Of a stretch of DNA of 64,000 nucleotides, positions 16,757 through 25,899 are shown one piece after another (position 1 is the stretch's first letter; every line of letters begins with the position of its first letter). This DNA is from Solitalea longa. GTDB lineage: Bacteria > Bacteroidota > Bacteroidia > Sphingobacteriales > Sphingobacteriaceae. The DNA lies in contig NZ_PQVF01000008.1 of the NCBI RefSeq assembly GCF_002920915.1, positions 186,001 to 250,000 on the forward strand, in the 5' to 3' direction. A program made the position numbers and the translations under genes. Under the pieces are notes generated by a model that worked only from the letters and a program-made list of their open reading frames with translations, was not told where the DNA came from and did not search any database.

Positions 16757-19270
16757 ATGCATCAAGTACCGTTTCCCGAATCAGGCCTAACCAATGATGA
16801 AGTAATTAACGCAAGGAAACAATATGGCAGTAATGTGATTGAACACAAAGAAAGTTCGGGCTTTTTTATGGCTCTTAAAGATGCGGTTTTGGAACCCATG
16901 TTTCTGATACTTACCGCTGCTGCAGTTCTGTATTTTATCATGAACGAACCCCAGGAAGGCTTCTTCTTATTAGCGGCCATTGTTATGGTGCTAACCATAT
17001 CAATTTGGCAGGATTATAAAAGTAGAAATGCACTGAACGCCTTGAAAAAGCTTACGGGTAATAAAGCAAGCGTGATCAGAAATGGAAACAGGATAACCAT
17101 TGACCCCGAAGAAATTGTAATTGGCGATTTACTGGTAAGCGAAGAAGGTGACCTTATTGCTGCCGATGCTGATATCATTCAGTCGAACGACTTTTCAGTA
17201 AATGAATCCATTTTAACCGGAGAATCCTTTTCTGTTCAAAAGAATGCTGAGGATGGTAATAAGCAACTATTCCAGGGCACCACTGTAGTTTCAGGACTTG
17301 CAATTGGGCGGGTAAATGCAATTGGGCTAAATACGCAATTGGGAAAAATAGGAAGATCAATAGCCGCTATAAAAACGGAGTATTCGCCATTGCAAAAGCA
17401 GATTCAAAACTTTGTAAAGAAAATGGCCATTGCCGGATTGATTGTTTTTATACTTGTTTGCCTGGTCAATTATTTAAACGGATATAATTGGGTTGAAAGC
17501 TTATTGAAAGGATTAACGTTGGCCATGTCGGTACTTCCCGAAGAAATCCCTGTTGCCTTTACCACTTTTATGGCCATAGGTGCATGGCGCCTGATGAACA
17601 TGGGTATTGTGGTTAAGCAAACACAAACTGTTGAAACCTTGGGCTCGGCAACCGTAATCTGCACTGATAAAACCGGAACTATTACCGAAAACCGGATGGA
17701 ACTCGCCAGGGTTTATTCATTCGATGCCAAAAAGGTTTTTCTTGAAAATCAATTTGATGATCCGGAGGCGATCAGGGTAATTACTGTAGCCATGTGGGCC
17801 AGCGAACCGATTCCTTTTGATCCGATGGAAAAATCATTGCATAGCATCTACCAAAAGTACACTACTACCGATGTTCGCAGTCAGTTCAGCATGTATTATG
17901 AGTACCCGCTTTCAGGGAAGCCTCCTATGATGACGCATATTTTCGAAAGCAACGACAGGCAGCGAATTGTAGCCGCCAAAGGTGCTGTGGAATCCATTAT
18001 TACATACAGTGATTTAACAGAAAAAGAAAGGGAAGAAATTAAACGAATGGCCAGGGGTTTATCGGCTCAGGGTTATCGTGTTTTGGCTGTTGCCGAAAAC
18101 GATTTTAAAGGAGAAGACTTTCCTGCCACACAACAAGAGCTGAGTTTTACATTCATTGGACTGGTGGCATTTTTCGATCCGCCAAAGGACAATATCAAAC
18201 AAACATTTGAAAACTTTTACCATGCTGGCATCAATGTTAAAATTATTACCGGTGATAATGCCGAAACCACAGGAGCGATAGCCCGACTGGCAGGCTTTAA
18301 AGGAATAGAAAACTCATTGAACGGAAATGAGCTCATGCAATTGGATGACGCAGAGTTGAAATGCCGTGTAAAAACCACCAATTTGTTTACCCGCATGTTT
18401 CCAGAAGCAAAGCTTAAAATAATTAAAGCCTTAAAGGCTAATGGCGAAATTGTAGCCATGACCGGAGATGGTGTAAATGATGGCCCTGCGCTAAAAGCTT
18501 CGCATATTGGAATTGCTATGGGGAAACGCGGAACTGAAATTGCAAAAAAGGCATCTTCCCTAATTTTGGCTGATGACGATCTGAGCAAAATGGTAGATGC
18601 AGTTGCTATGGGCAGAAAGATTTATAGCAACCTTAAAAAAGCCATTCAATACATTATTTCTATACACATACCTATTATTCTCGCTGTTTCATTACCCTTG
18701 TTTCTTGGATGGAAGTTCCCTAATATTTTTAGTCCGGTACATGTAATTTTCATGGAATTGATCATGGGACCAACCTGCTCCATTATTTATGAAAATGAGC
18801 CTATTGAGAAAAACCTGATGGTTCAAAAACCTCGTAAAATGGCTGAAACGTTCTTGTCAATGCGAGAACTAAGCATCAGTATTTTCCAGGGATTGATGAT
18901 AACAGCCGGGGTTCTTTACCTTTATCAGTTTTGCGTGACCAACAATTTTACCGAAGACCTCACCCGCACATTGGTGTTTACCACACTAATCTTTTCCAAT
19001 GTGTTTTTAACGTTGGCCAATCGCTCATTTTATTATTCATTTGTTTATACTTTTCGGTACAAGAACAACCTTATCCCAATTGTTATTGCAATTACTTTAC
19101 TGCTTTTATTCCTGTTGTTAAACGTTCCTTACCTGTTACATCTTTTCAATTTCGAAAAACCAAGTCTGCTCCTTACTGGCAAATGCTGCTTGGTCGGACT
19201 CTTAACCATTGTCCCGTTTGAACTTTATAAGCTCGCCAAACGAATAAAAATTCTATCAAAAAGAAGCTGA
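16757..19270 (+). CDS. Cation-transporting P-type ATPase
   Basis: 837 residues. The N-terminal cation-ATPase domain (LTNDEVINARKQYGSNVIE) is followed by M1-M2, an actuator domain with the TGES motif (LTGESF), M3-M4 with PEEIP at 261-265, and the phosphorylated Asp304 in CTDKTGT. The hinge MTGDGVNDGPALK and a C-terminal bundle of about six helices complete the fold. It looks like the Ca-type (PMCA/SERCA-like) HAD-IC group. The usual M4 SERCA motif is PEGLP, so the ion cannot be assigned with certainty; calcium or another divalent cation are both possible. It stands divergent from the starch regulator and 60 nt ahead of the aldolase gene. Confidence 0.88.
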   Translation: MHQVPFPESGLTNDEVINARKQYGSNVIEHKESSGFFMALKDAVLEPMFLILTAAAVLYFIMNEPQEGFFLLAAIVMVLTISIWQDYKSRNALNALKKLTGNKASVIRNGNRITIDPEEIVIGDLLVSEEGDLIAADADIIQSNDFSVNESILTGESFSVQKNAEDGNKQLFQGTTVVSGLAIGRVNAIGLNTQLGKIGRSIAAIKTEYSPLQKQIQNFVKKMAIAGLIVFILVCLVNYLNGYNWVESLLKGLTLAMSVLPEEIPVAFTTFMAIGAWRLMNMGIVVKQTQTVETLGSATVICTDKTGTITENRMELARVYSFDAKKVFLENQFDDPEAIRVITVAMWASEPIPFDPMEKSLHSIYQKYTTTDVRSQFSMYYEYPLSGKPPMMTHIFESNDRQRIVAAKGAVESIITYSDLTEKEREEIKRMARGLSAQGYRVLAVAENDFKGEDFPATQQELSFTFIGLVAFFDPPKDNIKQTFENFYHAGINVKIITGDNAETTGAIARLAGFKGIENSLNGNELMQLDDAELKCRVKTTNLFTRMFPEAKLKIIKALKANGEIVAMTGDGVNDGPALKASHIGIAMGKRGTEIAKKASSLILADDDLSKMVDAVAMGRKIYSNLKKAIQYIISIHIPIILAVSLPLFLGWKFPNIFSPVHVIFMELIMGPTCSIIYENEPIEKNLMVQKPRKMAETFLSMRELSISIFQGLMITAGVLYLYQFCVTNNFTEDLTRTLVFTTLIFSNVFLTLANRSFYYSFVYTFRYKNNLIPIVIAITLLLLFLLLNVPYLLHLFNFEKPSLLLTGKCCLVGLLTIVPFELYKLAKRIKILSKRS

Positions 19271-19330
19271 GAATCTATATTTAGGAATGATTTTTATTTA
19301 ATTTCAACTACCAATCAATCAATAAACATC

Positions 19331-20386
19331 ATGACGCTCACAAAAATCAACGACCTTTTAGGCGAGAAAGCCGAATTTCTATTAAATCATCAACCTAAAA
19401 TTGCTAAAGAAACCCTTCATCTTCCAGGCCCCGACTTTGTTGACCGACTATTTAATGGAACAAATCGTTCGAATCAGGTATTAAGAAGTATACAAACCCT
19501 TTATGGGCACGGACGTTTGGCTAACAGTGGATACCTATCAATCTTGCCTGTAGATCAGGGGATTGAACATACTGCAGGGGCTTCATTTGCCCCCAATCCT
19601 ATCTATTTCGACCCGGAGAATATTGTAAAACTAGCCATTGAGAGTGGCTGTAACGCGGTTGCTTCTACTTTTGGAGTGCTGGCTGCCGTTTCACGGAAAT
19701 ATGCACATAAGATCCCTTTTCTGGTTAAGATAAACCATAACGAACTACTAACCTACCCTAATAAATTCGATCAGATTTTATTTGGAAGTGTGGAAGATGC
19801 CTGGAACATGGGTGCTGTAGCAGTTGGAGCTACCATTTACTTCGGTTCGGAAGAATCATCAAGGCAAATCATTGAAATTGCGGCAGCGTTTGAACGAGCT
19901 CATGAGCTGGGTATGGCAACCGTTTTATGGTGCTATGCACGAAATAATGCTTTTAAAAAAGAGGGTATCGATTATCATGTAGCTGCCGACATCACCTCTC
20001 AGGCCAATCATTTAGGAGTTACCATTCAGGCTGATATCATCAAACAAAAACTCCCAGAAAATAATGGGGGATTTACAGCCATTAACTTCTCCAAAAGCAA
20101 TCCCAAAATGTATTCGGAGCTAAGCTCGGATCACCCTATAGATTTATGCCGCTACCAGGTTTTAAACTGTTATTCTGGAAGGATCGGCTTAATCAACTCA
20201 GGAGGAGAATCTAAAGGTGCCAGTGATATGGCTGAAGCTGTAACTACCGCTATTATCAATAAACGCGCAGCGGGCCAAGGATTGATTATGGGTCGCAAAG
20301 CCTTCCAACGGCCAATGAAAGAAGGAATTGAGCTACTGAATGCGGTGCAAGATGTTTATTTGAATAAAGAAATTACGATAGCTTAA
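19331..20386 (+). CDS. fbaB: Class I fructose-bisphosphate aldolase (DhnA/FbaB type)
   Basis: 351 residues. The [19 protein letters not shown] phrase and the FVDRLF region are typical of the archaeal/E. coli FbaB class I aldolases, which use a Schiff-base lysine and no metal. The likely lysine is in ADIIKQKLP near residue 240, and TVLWCYARN and [12 protein letters not shown] follow the family pattern. It cleaves fructose 1,6-bisphosphate in glycolysis or makes it in gluconeogenesis. A class II aldolase is encoded at 31110, so the window carries both types. It starts 60 nt after the ATPase gene, and a shared transcript is possible. Confidence 0.88.
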   Translation: MTLTKINDLLGEKAEFLLNHQPKIAKETLHLPGPDFVDRLFNGTNRSNQVLRSIQTLYGHGRLANSGYLSILPVDQGIEHTAGASFAPNPIYFDPENIVKLAIESGCNAVASTFGVLAAVSRKYAHKIPFLVKINHNELLTYPNKFDQILFGSVEDAWNMGAVAVGATIYFGSEESSRQIIEIAAAFERAHELGMATVLWCYARNNAFKKEGIDYHVAADITSQANHLGVTIQADIIKQKLPENNGGFTAINFSKSNPKMYSELSSDHPIDLCRYQVLNCYSGRIGLINSGGESKGASDMAEAVTTAIINKRAAGQGLIMGRKAFQRPMKEGIELLNAVQDVYLNKEITIA

Positions 20387-20401
20387 AAATGAATGAATGA
20401 T

Positions 20402-20444
20402 TGAATGATAGAATGACTGAATAAAAGGTCTATTCTATCATTCA
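20402..20444. terminator. Hairpin between convergent genes
   Basis: Inverted repeat of 13 bp (20402-20414 and 20432-20444; arm TGAATGATAGAAT) with a 17-nt loop. It lies between the 3' ends of the aldolase gene and the minus-strand hydrolase gene. No clean U-run follows on either strand, so it is only a likely bidirectional terminator. The left side has GAATGA-type direct repeats. Confidence 0.45.
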
Positions 20445-20453
20445 CTAATACTA

Positions 20454-21866
20454 TCATTTCACAACTTCCTGCTTCAACCAATCGCCTAATAACCGCAAAG
20501 CCTTTGGCGAAAAGGTTTCCTCTAACATACCATATTCATCAACAGTTCCCTTATTGGCTGTTTGAAACAAATGATTTAAGCCTTCCATTGCAGCAAAAGT
20601 GCAGCGTTTATTTCCTGCTTTATCAAGGGCATTTTTCAACGCTTCCAAATTGTCTTTGTAATAAACCTGGATATCTTTTGTTCCATTCATAGCCAAAACC
20701 GGGCATTTCACTTTTTGTAAATACGTTTTTGGGTCGAAATTTACGAAGGCCGAAAACCAGGGCGATAACCAAATCCGAATCCGGCTTCTAACAAAGGCTT
20801 CCTCTTCCGGAAATGCCTTTTTCTCTTCTTCTGAAACGTTCGTCCAATGCTGTTCAAAAATCGGCTTTAATTCCGCGGCCTTTGTTAGTGAATCTTTTGA
20901 TGTGGCCAAAACCGCTGAGCACTTTTTAATGGTTTGCAACTCGGCATTAATTCGATCCTGCCCTACATTGTTCGCCTCTAAGATCTGGCGACTTTGAGTT
21001 GATAATACTTCTTCCCCTTTCACTCCCGGGCCCGCTAACAGTACAATAAAAGCTATTTCTTTTGATTCGGCGGCGATCATAGGTGCAATGTAGCCTCCTT
21101 CACTGTGACCAATTAAACCTATTCTTTGGGCGTCAACATCATTTCGGCTTTTTAAATAGGTTATACCAGCTTTTACATCCTCGGCAAAGTTATATAGCGA
21201 AGAATTCGCAAAACTGCCTGTAGATTTACCAAAACCACGATCGTCAAATCGCAATACAGCAAAACCCTGCTTTGTAAGATAATCTGCTATTACAAGAAAA
21301 GGCTTATGACTACTTATATTTTCATCCCTATCTTGTGGACCGGAGCCAGAAATGAGTACCACTACAGGATATTTTCCTTCTTTTTGAGGACGGCTAAAGG
21401 TTCCGGCCAGGGTTACCTTATCCTTTGCATTCGTAAAGCTTATGGTTTCGGTATAATAAGTAAAAGGTGGTAAAGGTTCTTGTGAAAAATGTTTTTCAGA
21501 CGCTGCACCAACTTCAGAGCGCGTAAAATTAAGCTCTTTTACTAAACCTCCCTGTGCGAACTTTCCATCAATAGCTTGTCTGCTATCGTCATATTTGCCC
21601 TTATAAGAAAAACCAATGCTGTTGATTTTCAACCTTAAGGTATCTGCAGTTAGTATGATCTCATCCACCGGAATCCCAAATACTTTCTGATCAGGACTAT
21701 CCATCGTGGCTTTTAATGAACCGTTTTCAGTGGTAATGTGAAAGTCAATCCGTAATTGCACGCCAACATTGATCGCGCCATGCCACGAGCCGGCAATATT
21801 GTTGGTTTGGGCCGATAGCTGATTAATTATTCCAAAAAAGAAGATCGCAAAAAAAATATTTTTCAT
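20454..21866 (-). CDS. Secreted alpha/beta hydrolase (dienelactone hydrolase/prolyl-peptidase-like)
   Basis: 470 residues. A signal peptide (1-20, ending LSAQ) leads to a beta-sandwich N-terminal domain (about 25-130). The hydrolase domain has a catalytic Ser in GHSEGG and the oxyanion segment VVLISGSGPQDRDE. The C-terminal NGTKDIQV and LNHLFQ supply the Asp and His of the triad. Bacteroidota carry many secreted members of this group, usually annotated as alpha/beta hydrolase or S9-like; the substrate is unknown. It would act in the periplasm. It is 17 nt downstream of the GNAT gene, which suggests a shared transcript. Confidence 0.8.
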   Translation of the reverse strand: MKNIFFAIFFFGIINQLSAQTNNIAGSWHGAINVGVQLRIDFHITTENGSLKATMDSPDQKVFGIPVDEIILTADTLRLKINSIGFSYKGKYDDSRQAIDGKFAQGGLVKELNFTRSEVGAASEKHFSQEPLPPFTYYTETISFTNAKDKVTLAGTFSRPQKEGKYPVVVLISGSGPQDRDENISSHKPFLVIADYLTKQGFAVLRFDDRGFGKSTGSFANSSLYNFAEDVKAGITYLKSRNDVDAQRIGLIGHSEGGYIAPMIAAESKEIAFIVLLAGPGVKGEEVLSTQSRQILEANNVGQDRINAELQTIKKCSAVLATSKDSLTKAAELKPIFEQHWTNVSEEEKKAFPEEEAFVRSRIRIWLSPWFSAFVNFDPKTYLQKVKCPVLAMNGTKDIQVYYKDNLEALKNALDKAGNKRCTFAAMEGLNHLFQTANKGTVDEYGMLEETFSPKALRLLGDWLKQEVVK

Positions 21867-21883
21867 AGTGGTTTTGGATGCAG

Positions 21884-22306
21884 CTATTTTAAAATCATTT
21901 TATAATGTCCGATTCCTGCCTCTTCAAATCTTTCGCCTACCGTTTCGAAATTATGCTTAAGGTATAAACCGACCGCTGATTCCTGAGCATGTAAATAGAT
22001 TTTCTTACCATCTTTCGGGATGTCTTCTAAAACCTTAATCACTAATGCCGAACCAACTCCGCATCCTCTTGCATCGGCATTAACCGCAAAACGCTGTAAT
22101 TTATAACCTTCATCCGTTGTAATCCAACGAGCGGCTCCTACATGCTTACCATCTAGATCGGCAAGATAATGTGTTGCTCCCTCATCATCATATTCATCAT
22201 ACTCCAAATGAGCAGGCACACCTTGTTCTTCAACAAAAACGTTTCGTCTTATCTTGAAAACTTCTTCCAGATCGGTTCGTGAATGAGCTTGCTTTACTGT
22301 TATCAT
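21884..22306 (-). CDS. GNAT N-acetyltransferase (YjcF/ElaA-like)
   Basis: 140 residues, one GNAT domain. The N-terminal KIRRNVFVEEQGVPAHLEYD segment is typical of YjcF/ElaA-like members. The AcCoA pyrophosphate loop is seen in RGCGVGSALV, and the C-terminal HAQESAVGLYLKHNFE matches motif B. It transfers an acetyl group from acetyl-CoA to an amine; the substrate is unknown. It is followed by the secreted hydrolase gene after 17 nt. The upstream region (22307-22454) has no clear promoter. Confidence 0.85.
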   Translation of the reverse strand: MITVKQAHSRTDLEEVFKIRRNVFVEEQGVPAHLEYDEYDDEGATHYLADLDGKHVGAARWITTDEGYKLQRFAVNADARGCGVGSALVIKVLEDIPKDGKKIYLHAQESAVGLYLKHNFETVGERFEEAGIGHYKMILK

Positions 22307-22454
22307 GGCTTAAAAATATAAAAATTGGACAGTTTTATCTTTAGGTTACACCATAAAAAGAATCGAAGTAATAACTAACAACTTTCAATTTTAAAATTTA
22401 CGCTATAGATGTTGAATTTATAATCCAGCCTCCTTATTGAACTCTACCAAAACA

Positions 22455-22487
22455 CAAAAAAAAGAAAGCCGTCACTTGTGACGGCTT
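22455..22487 (-). terminator. Strong terminator of starch operon 2
   Basis: Perfect 10-bp stem AAGCCGTCAC/GTGACGGCTT (22466-22475 and 22478-22487) with a 2-nt turn. On the minus strand a U-rich run (A-rich 22455-22463 on plus) follows. It lies 35 nt past the stop of the MFS gene. Confidence 0.85.
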
Positions 22488-22521
22488 CCAACCAATTATT
22501 CAATAAACTTAGGAAATTCCA

Positions 22522-23832
22522 CTATTTAGCTTCATCTACATCATCTACCAGCAAAACCAATAAAGCTGCCAGAATCATTAAAACACCTCCTAATACTAAC
22601 GTATAGATAGCATGACCACCGAAAACATGTTTAGTAAGGTATCCCAATAACACTGCACTGATGATCTGTGGAATTACAATAAAGAAGTTAAAAACCCCCA
22701 TGAAGAATCCCATTTTCTTAACAGGTAAAGAGCCCGCTAGAATTGCATATGGCATTGATAAGATACTTGACCAGGCAAGACCCACGCCTAACATTGAAAC
22801 CAATAAAAGCTTAGGGTCTTTGATAAAGAATACCGAAATCAATCCAATACCACCAGCAACCAATGAAATAGCATGTACTTGTTTCCTACTCATTGATTTG
22901 GCCAACATAGGAAGCAAGAAAGCCATAACTGCAGCAAAACCATTATAAGCAGCAAAACAAACCCCAACCCAATCAGCACCTTCATTATAGGCAGCCGATG
23001 TGGTATCGGTTGTACCATAAATTGAACTGGTAACTGCAGATGTAGTGTATATCCACATAGCAAACAGGCCAATCCAGGTAAAGAATTGAACAATTGCCAA
23101 CTGCTTCATGGTTTTTGGCATTGAAAGAACATCTTTAATAAATGATCCTTTTTCTTCAACCATTTCTTGCGACGCGTAACTTTCAAATTGTTCAGGAGGA
23201 TACTCCTTCGTATTCCCAACCGTCCATAAAACTGCTGCAAGAAAAACTATTGAGCCTAAGTAAAATGAATACTTAACAGTTTCAGGAATTTCGCCTACAC
23301 CAGCAGTATTTGACATACCAAACACATTATGGAGCAGATACGGCAAGGCGGATGCTATTACAGCACCAACGCCAATAAAAAAGCTTTGCATGGCAAAACC
23401 AACGGTACGTTGTGATGAAGGCAACATATCTCCTACCAATGCTCTGAAAGGCTCCATTGATATATTAATAGAAGCATCCAGGATCAATAAACAGCCGGCA
23501 GCCATCCATAAAACCGAGGAATTTGGCATTATAAATAAGGCGAAGGAGGATAAAATGGCACCAAGCAAAAAATAAGGCTTTCTGCGGCCCAATCTTCCCC
23601 ATGTATTATCACTCATATAACCGATTAATGGCTGTACGAGCAAACCGGCCAATGGTGCAAAAATCCAAAGAATTGGAATGTCATCAACTTTGGCACCCAG
23701 TGTTTCAAAAATACGGCTGACGTTCGCATTTTGTAAAGCAAAGCCAAACTGAATTCCCAAAAAACCAAAACTCATGTTCCAGATTTGCCAAAAGGTTAAT
23801 CTTGGTTTTTCTACTAATACTTTTACACTCAT
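22522..23832 (-). CDS. MFS sugar transporter (SLC45/maltose-type)
   Basis: 436 residues with about 12 transmembrane helices. The N-terminal FWQIWNMSFGFLGIQFGFAL and the loop GYMSDNTWGRLGRRKPY are typical of the SLC45-like MFS group, which carries sucrose or maltose with protons. It is the last gene of a five-gene minus-strand unit that also has GH13 enzymes and maltose phosphorylase, so it most likely brings maltose or short maltodextrins into the cytoplasm. The substrate is an inference from position. A strong terminator follows. Confidence 0.85.
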   Translation of the reverse strand: MSVKVLVEKPRLTFWQIWNMSFGFLGIQFGFALQNANVSRIFETLGAKVDDIPILWIFAPLAGLLVQPLIGYMSDNTWGRLGRRKPYFLLGAILSSFALFIMPNSSVLWMAAGCLLILDASINISMEPFRALVGDMLPSSQRTVGFAMQSFFIGVGAVIASALPYLLHNVFGMSNTAGVGEIPETVKYSFYLGSIVFLAAVLWTVGNTKEYPPEQFESYASQEMVEEKGSFIKDVLSMPKTMKQLAIVQFFTWIGLFAMWIYTTSAVTSSIYGTTDTTSAAYNEGADWVGVCFAAYNGFAAVMAFLLPMLAKSMSRKQVHAISLVAGGIGLISVFFIKDPKLLLVSMLGVGLAWSSILSMPYAILAGSLPVKKMGFFMGVFNFFIVIPQIISAVLLGYLTKHVFGGHAIYTLVLGGVLMILAALLVLLVDDVDEAK

Positions 23833-23967
23833 AATTACATTTTTAAGTTGAAAGATCTTCGCAATTACAACATTTACTCTCCTTTATGTTATAAGCTGCT
23901 AAATCAGTTAAATGATAAATTGGTTATTATTATTGCATTTGATGATCAGGTATTCCTGAACATCTTT

Positions 23968-25806
23968 TTAATTCATTTTCAAAACCATACTACTCATAAA
24001 AGGCATTTTAACATGCACGCCTTTCGCTGCTTCGGTACTCACTAAATCAGCGCCTTTTACCGTTATTTTATATCCCGATCCTAATAAATCAGTAAACGTG
24101 TAATCCTTTTCAGGATTGATTTTCAGTAAACCTGCTACTTCTTTTCCAAACTTAATGTGGGCATCCATACCTACTGCCTGATCAAACGTGTTTACTACCA
24201 ACAAACATTCATTGGCTGTATAACGCAAGTAAGAATAGTTTAAATATTGGTTAAATCCTTCACTTTTACCATACCCATTTTCCGACTGCAACTCGTAAAA
24301 AGCACCTGTTTTAATGGCATTTTCTGTTCCACAAATGTTTAACAAAGTGCTGTAAAATGAACGGAGCTTTTTCTGTTCAGCTGATAATCCGCCACCATCA
24401 AATTTGCCTTTATTCATCCATTTCTGATGTTCAGGTACACCCCAGTAATCAAAAATAGTGGTACGCCCATCCTCTCCTCCAAAGCCTTCTGTTCCTAAGC
24501 CTGGTTCGCCAACTTCCTGACCGAAATACACCATCACAGGCCCTGCAGAAACAGTAGCCGAAACGGTCATCATCGGAATACCTTTTTTGGCGTCCCCAGC
24601 AAAGTCTTTGCTTGCAAGACGCTGTTCATCATGGTTTTCGAGAAAATTGAGCATATGAGCCGAATACCCTTTAATATCCTTATTCAATGACTGAGAAATA
24701 GCCTCAACATTTGTTTTATTCTGAATAACGTATTTTAAAGTATCGTATAAACCAACTTTATCATATAGGTAGTCGAATTTCCCCTTATCCAAGTATAAGC
24801 CATAAACTTTAGGATTATAGGCTTCACCCACGAATTTTATTTCAGGCTTAACAGCTTTAACCTCTGAAATGGCGTAGTTCCAAAATTCAACAGGAACCAT
24901 TTCACACATATCACATCTGAAGCCATCCACACCTTTACCCGCCCAAAACAATAAAATATCTTTCATCTGTTTCCAGGTATTTGGGATCGGATCAAAATGA
25001 GTGGTTCTGTTATTCATGTAATCCACACCGTAATTCAGTTTAATGGTTTCAAACCAGTCGTTGACATTTGGTGAGGGTGAAAAAACATCGTTTCCGGTTG
25101 CTTTTGCGGGTTTCTCATCAAACTTTCCGTCTTTCAAGGAATTACGATAATCATTCCCTCCGGGATTATAACCGGCCGGAATAACAAGTGACTGACCAGG
25201 GAAATAGTAAAAGTTGTTATTAGGGTCGAAGCTTTTAGAGAGGTCGTCTTTCTCGCCCAAATCAACAACCCCTGCGGGCTTCGCATCTGAGTGATAGGTT
25301 CGGGCAACGTGATTGGGAACAAAATCCAGGATAACCTTTAAACCCGCTTTATGAGAGCGTTTGATTAACGCTTCAAATTCCTGCATACGTTTATTTACGT
25401 TAACGGCAAGATCAGGATTCACATCATAATAATCTTTGATAGCATACGGAGAGCCTGCCTTTCCTTTTACAACATCCGGATCGTCAGGTTTAATACCGAA
25501 TTTAGAGTAATCGGTCATGATGGCATGTTCAATAACTCCCGTATACCAAACATGGGAAATTCCCATTTTCTTTAATTCCAATAACGCCTTATCGCTGATA
25601 TCGTTAAGCTTACCTACTCCATTTTCTTCAATAGAGCCATAAACTTTGTTGGCTGTATTTTTATTACCAAATAATCGGGTCATTATTTGATAAATGATCA
25701 ACTTATTATCAGGTGATGAAGATTTTGAATTCATTGTTTGAGCGTAGGTTAAATGAGCGCCAAACATTAGTAGTATAGCAGCGCCGGCACAAAGCTGTTT
25801 CTTCAT
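23968..25806 (-). CDS. Periplasmic GH13 alpha-amylase family enzyme
   Basis: 612 residues. The signal peptide runs to about residue 22 (LTYAQ), with no lipobox Cys, so the protein should be periplasmic. The barrel has the catalytic Asp299 (GFRCDMCE), Glu328 (FVGEAY) and Asp393 (ENHDEQ). The opening LIIYQIMTRLFGNKN resembles Bacteroidota alpha-amylases found next to maltose phosphorylase. It sits between the GH65 and MFS genes, and a small GC-rich hairpin lies upstream. Likely it shortens imported maltodextrins before uptake. Its bond specificity (endo-amylase or glucosidase) cannot be read from sequence. Confidence 0.85.
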   Translation of the reverse strand: MKKQLCAGAAILLMFGAHLTYAQTMNSKSSSPDNKLIIYQIMTRLFGNKNTANKVYGSIEENGVGKLNDISDKALLELKKMGISHVWYTGVIEHAIMTDYSKFGIKPDDPDVVKGKAGSPYAIKDYYDVNPDLAVNVNKRMQEFEALIKRSHKAGLKVILDFVPNHVARTYHSDAKPAGVVDLGEKDDLSKSFDPNNNFYYFPGQSLVIPAGYNPGGNDYRNSLKDGKFDEKPAKATGNDVFSPSPNVNDWFETIKLNYGVDYMNNRTTHFDPIPNTWKQMKDILLFWAGKGVDGFRCDMCEMVPVEFWNYAISEVKAVKPEIKFVGEAYNPKVYGLYLDKGKFDYLYDKVGLYDTLKYVIQNKTNVEAISQSLNKDIKGYSAHMLNFLENHDEQRLASKDFAGDAKKGIPMMTVSATVSAGPVMVYFGQEVGEPGLGTEGFGGEDGRTTIFDYWGVPEHQKWMNKGKFDGGGLSAEQKKLRSFYSTLLNICGTENAIKTGAFYELQSENGYGKSEGFNQYLNYSYLRYTANECLLVVNTFDQAVGMDAHIKFGKEVAGLLKINPEKDYTFTDLLGSGYKITVKGADLVSTEAAKGVHVKMPFMSSMVLKMN

Positions 25807-25834
25807 TGTATGGTCAATAAGATTTTGGGTGGTA

Positions 25835-25861
25835 GTGAAGGTCGTGTTAACGACCTTTCAC
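25835..25861 (-). other. Hairpin between GH65 and GH13 genes
   Basis: The arms GTGAAGGTCG (25835-25844) and CGACCTTTCAC (25851-25861) pair with one bulged base. No U-run follows on the minus strand, so it is more likely an mRNA processing or stability stem than a terminator. It lies between the GH65 stop and the amylase start. Confidence 0.4.
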
Positions 25862-25899
25862 CTTACCCATGACAATCGCAGTTTGCTAACAGTTAGTTT

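Noticed and set aside
16757-21866. Mobile insertion splitting the sus locus
   Set aside because: The genes between the two starch units show no transposase, integrase, target repeats or obvious change in base composition, so insertion by a mobile element cannot be supported.
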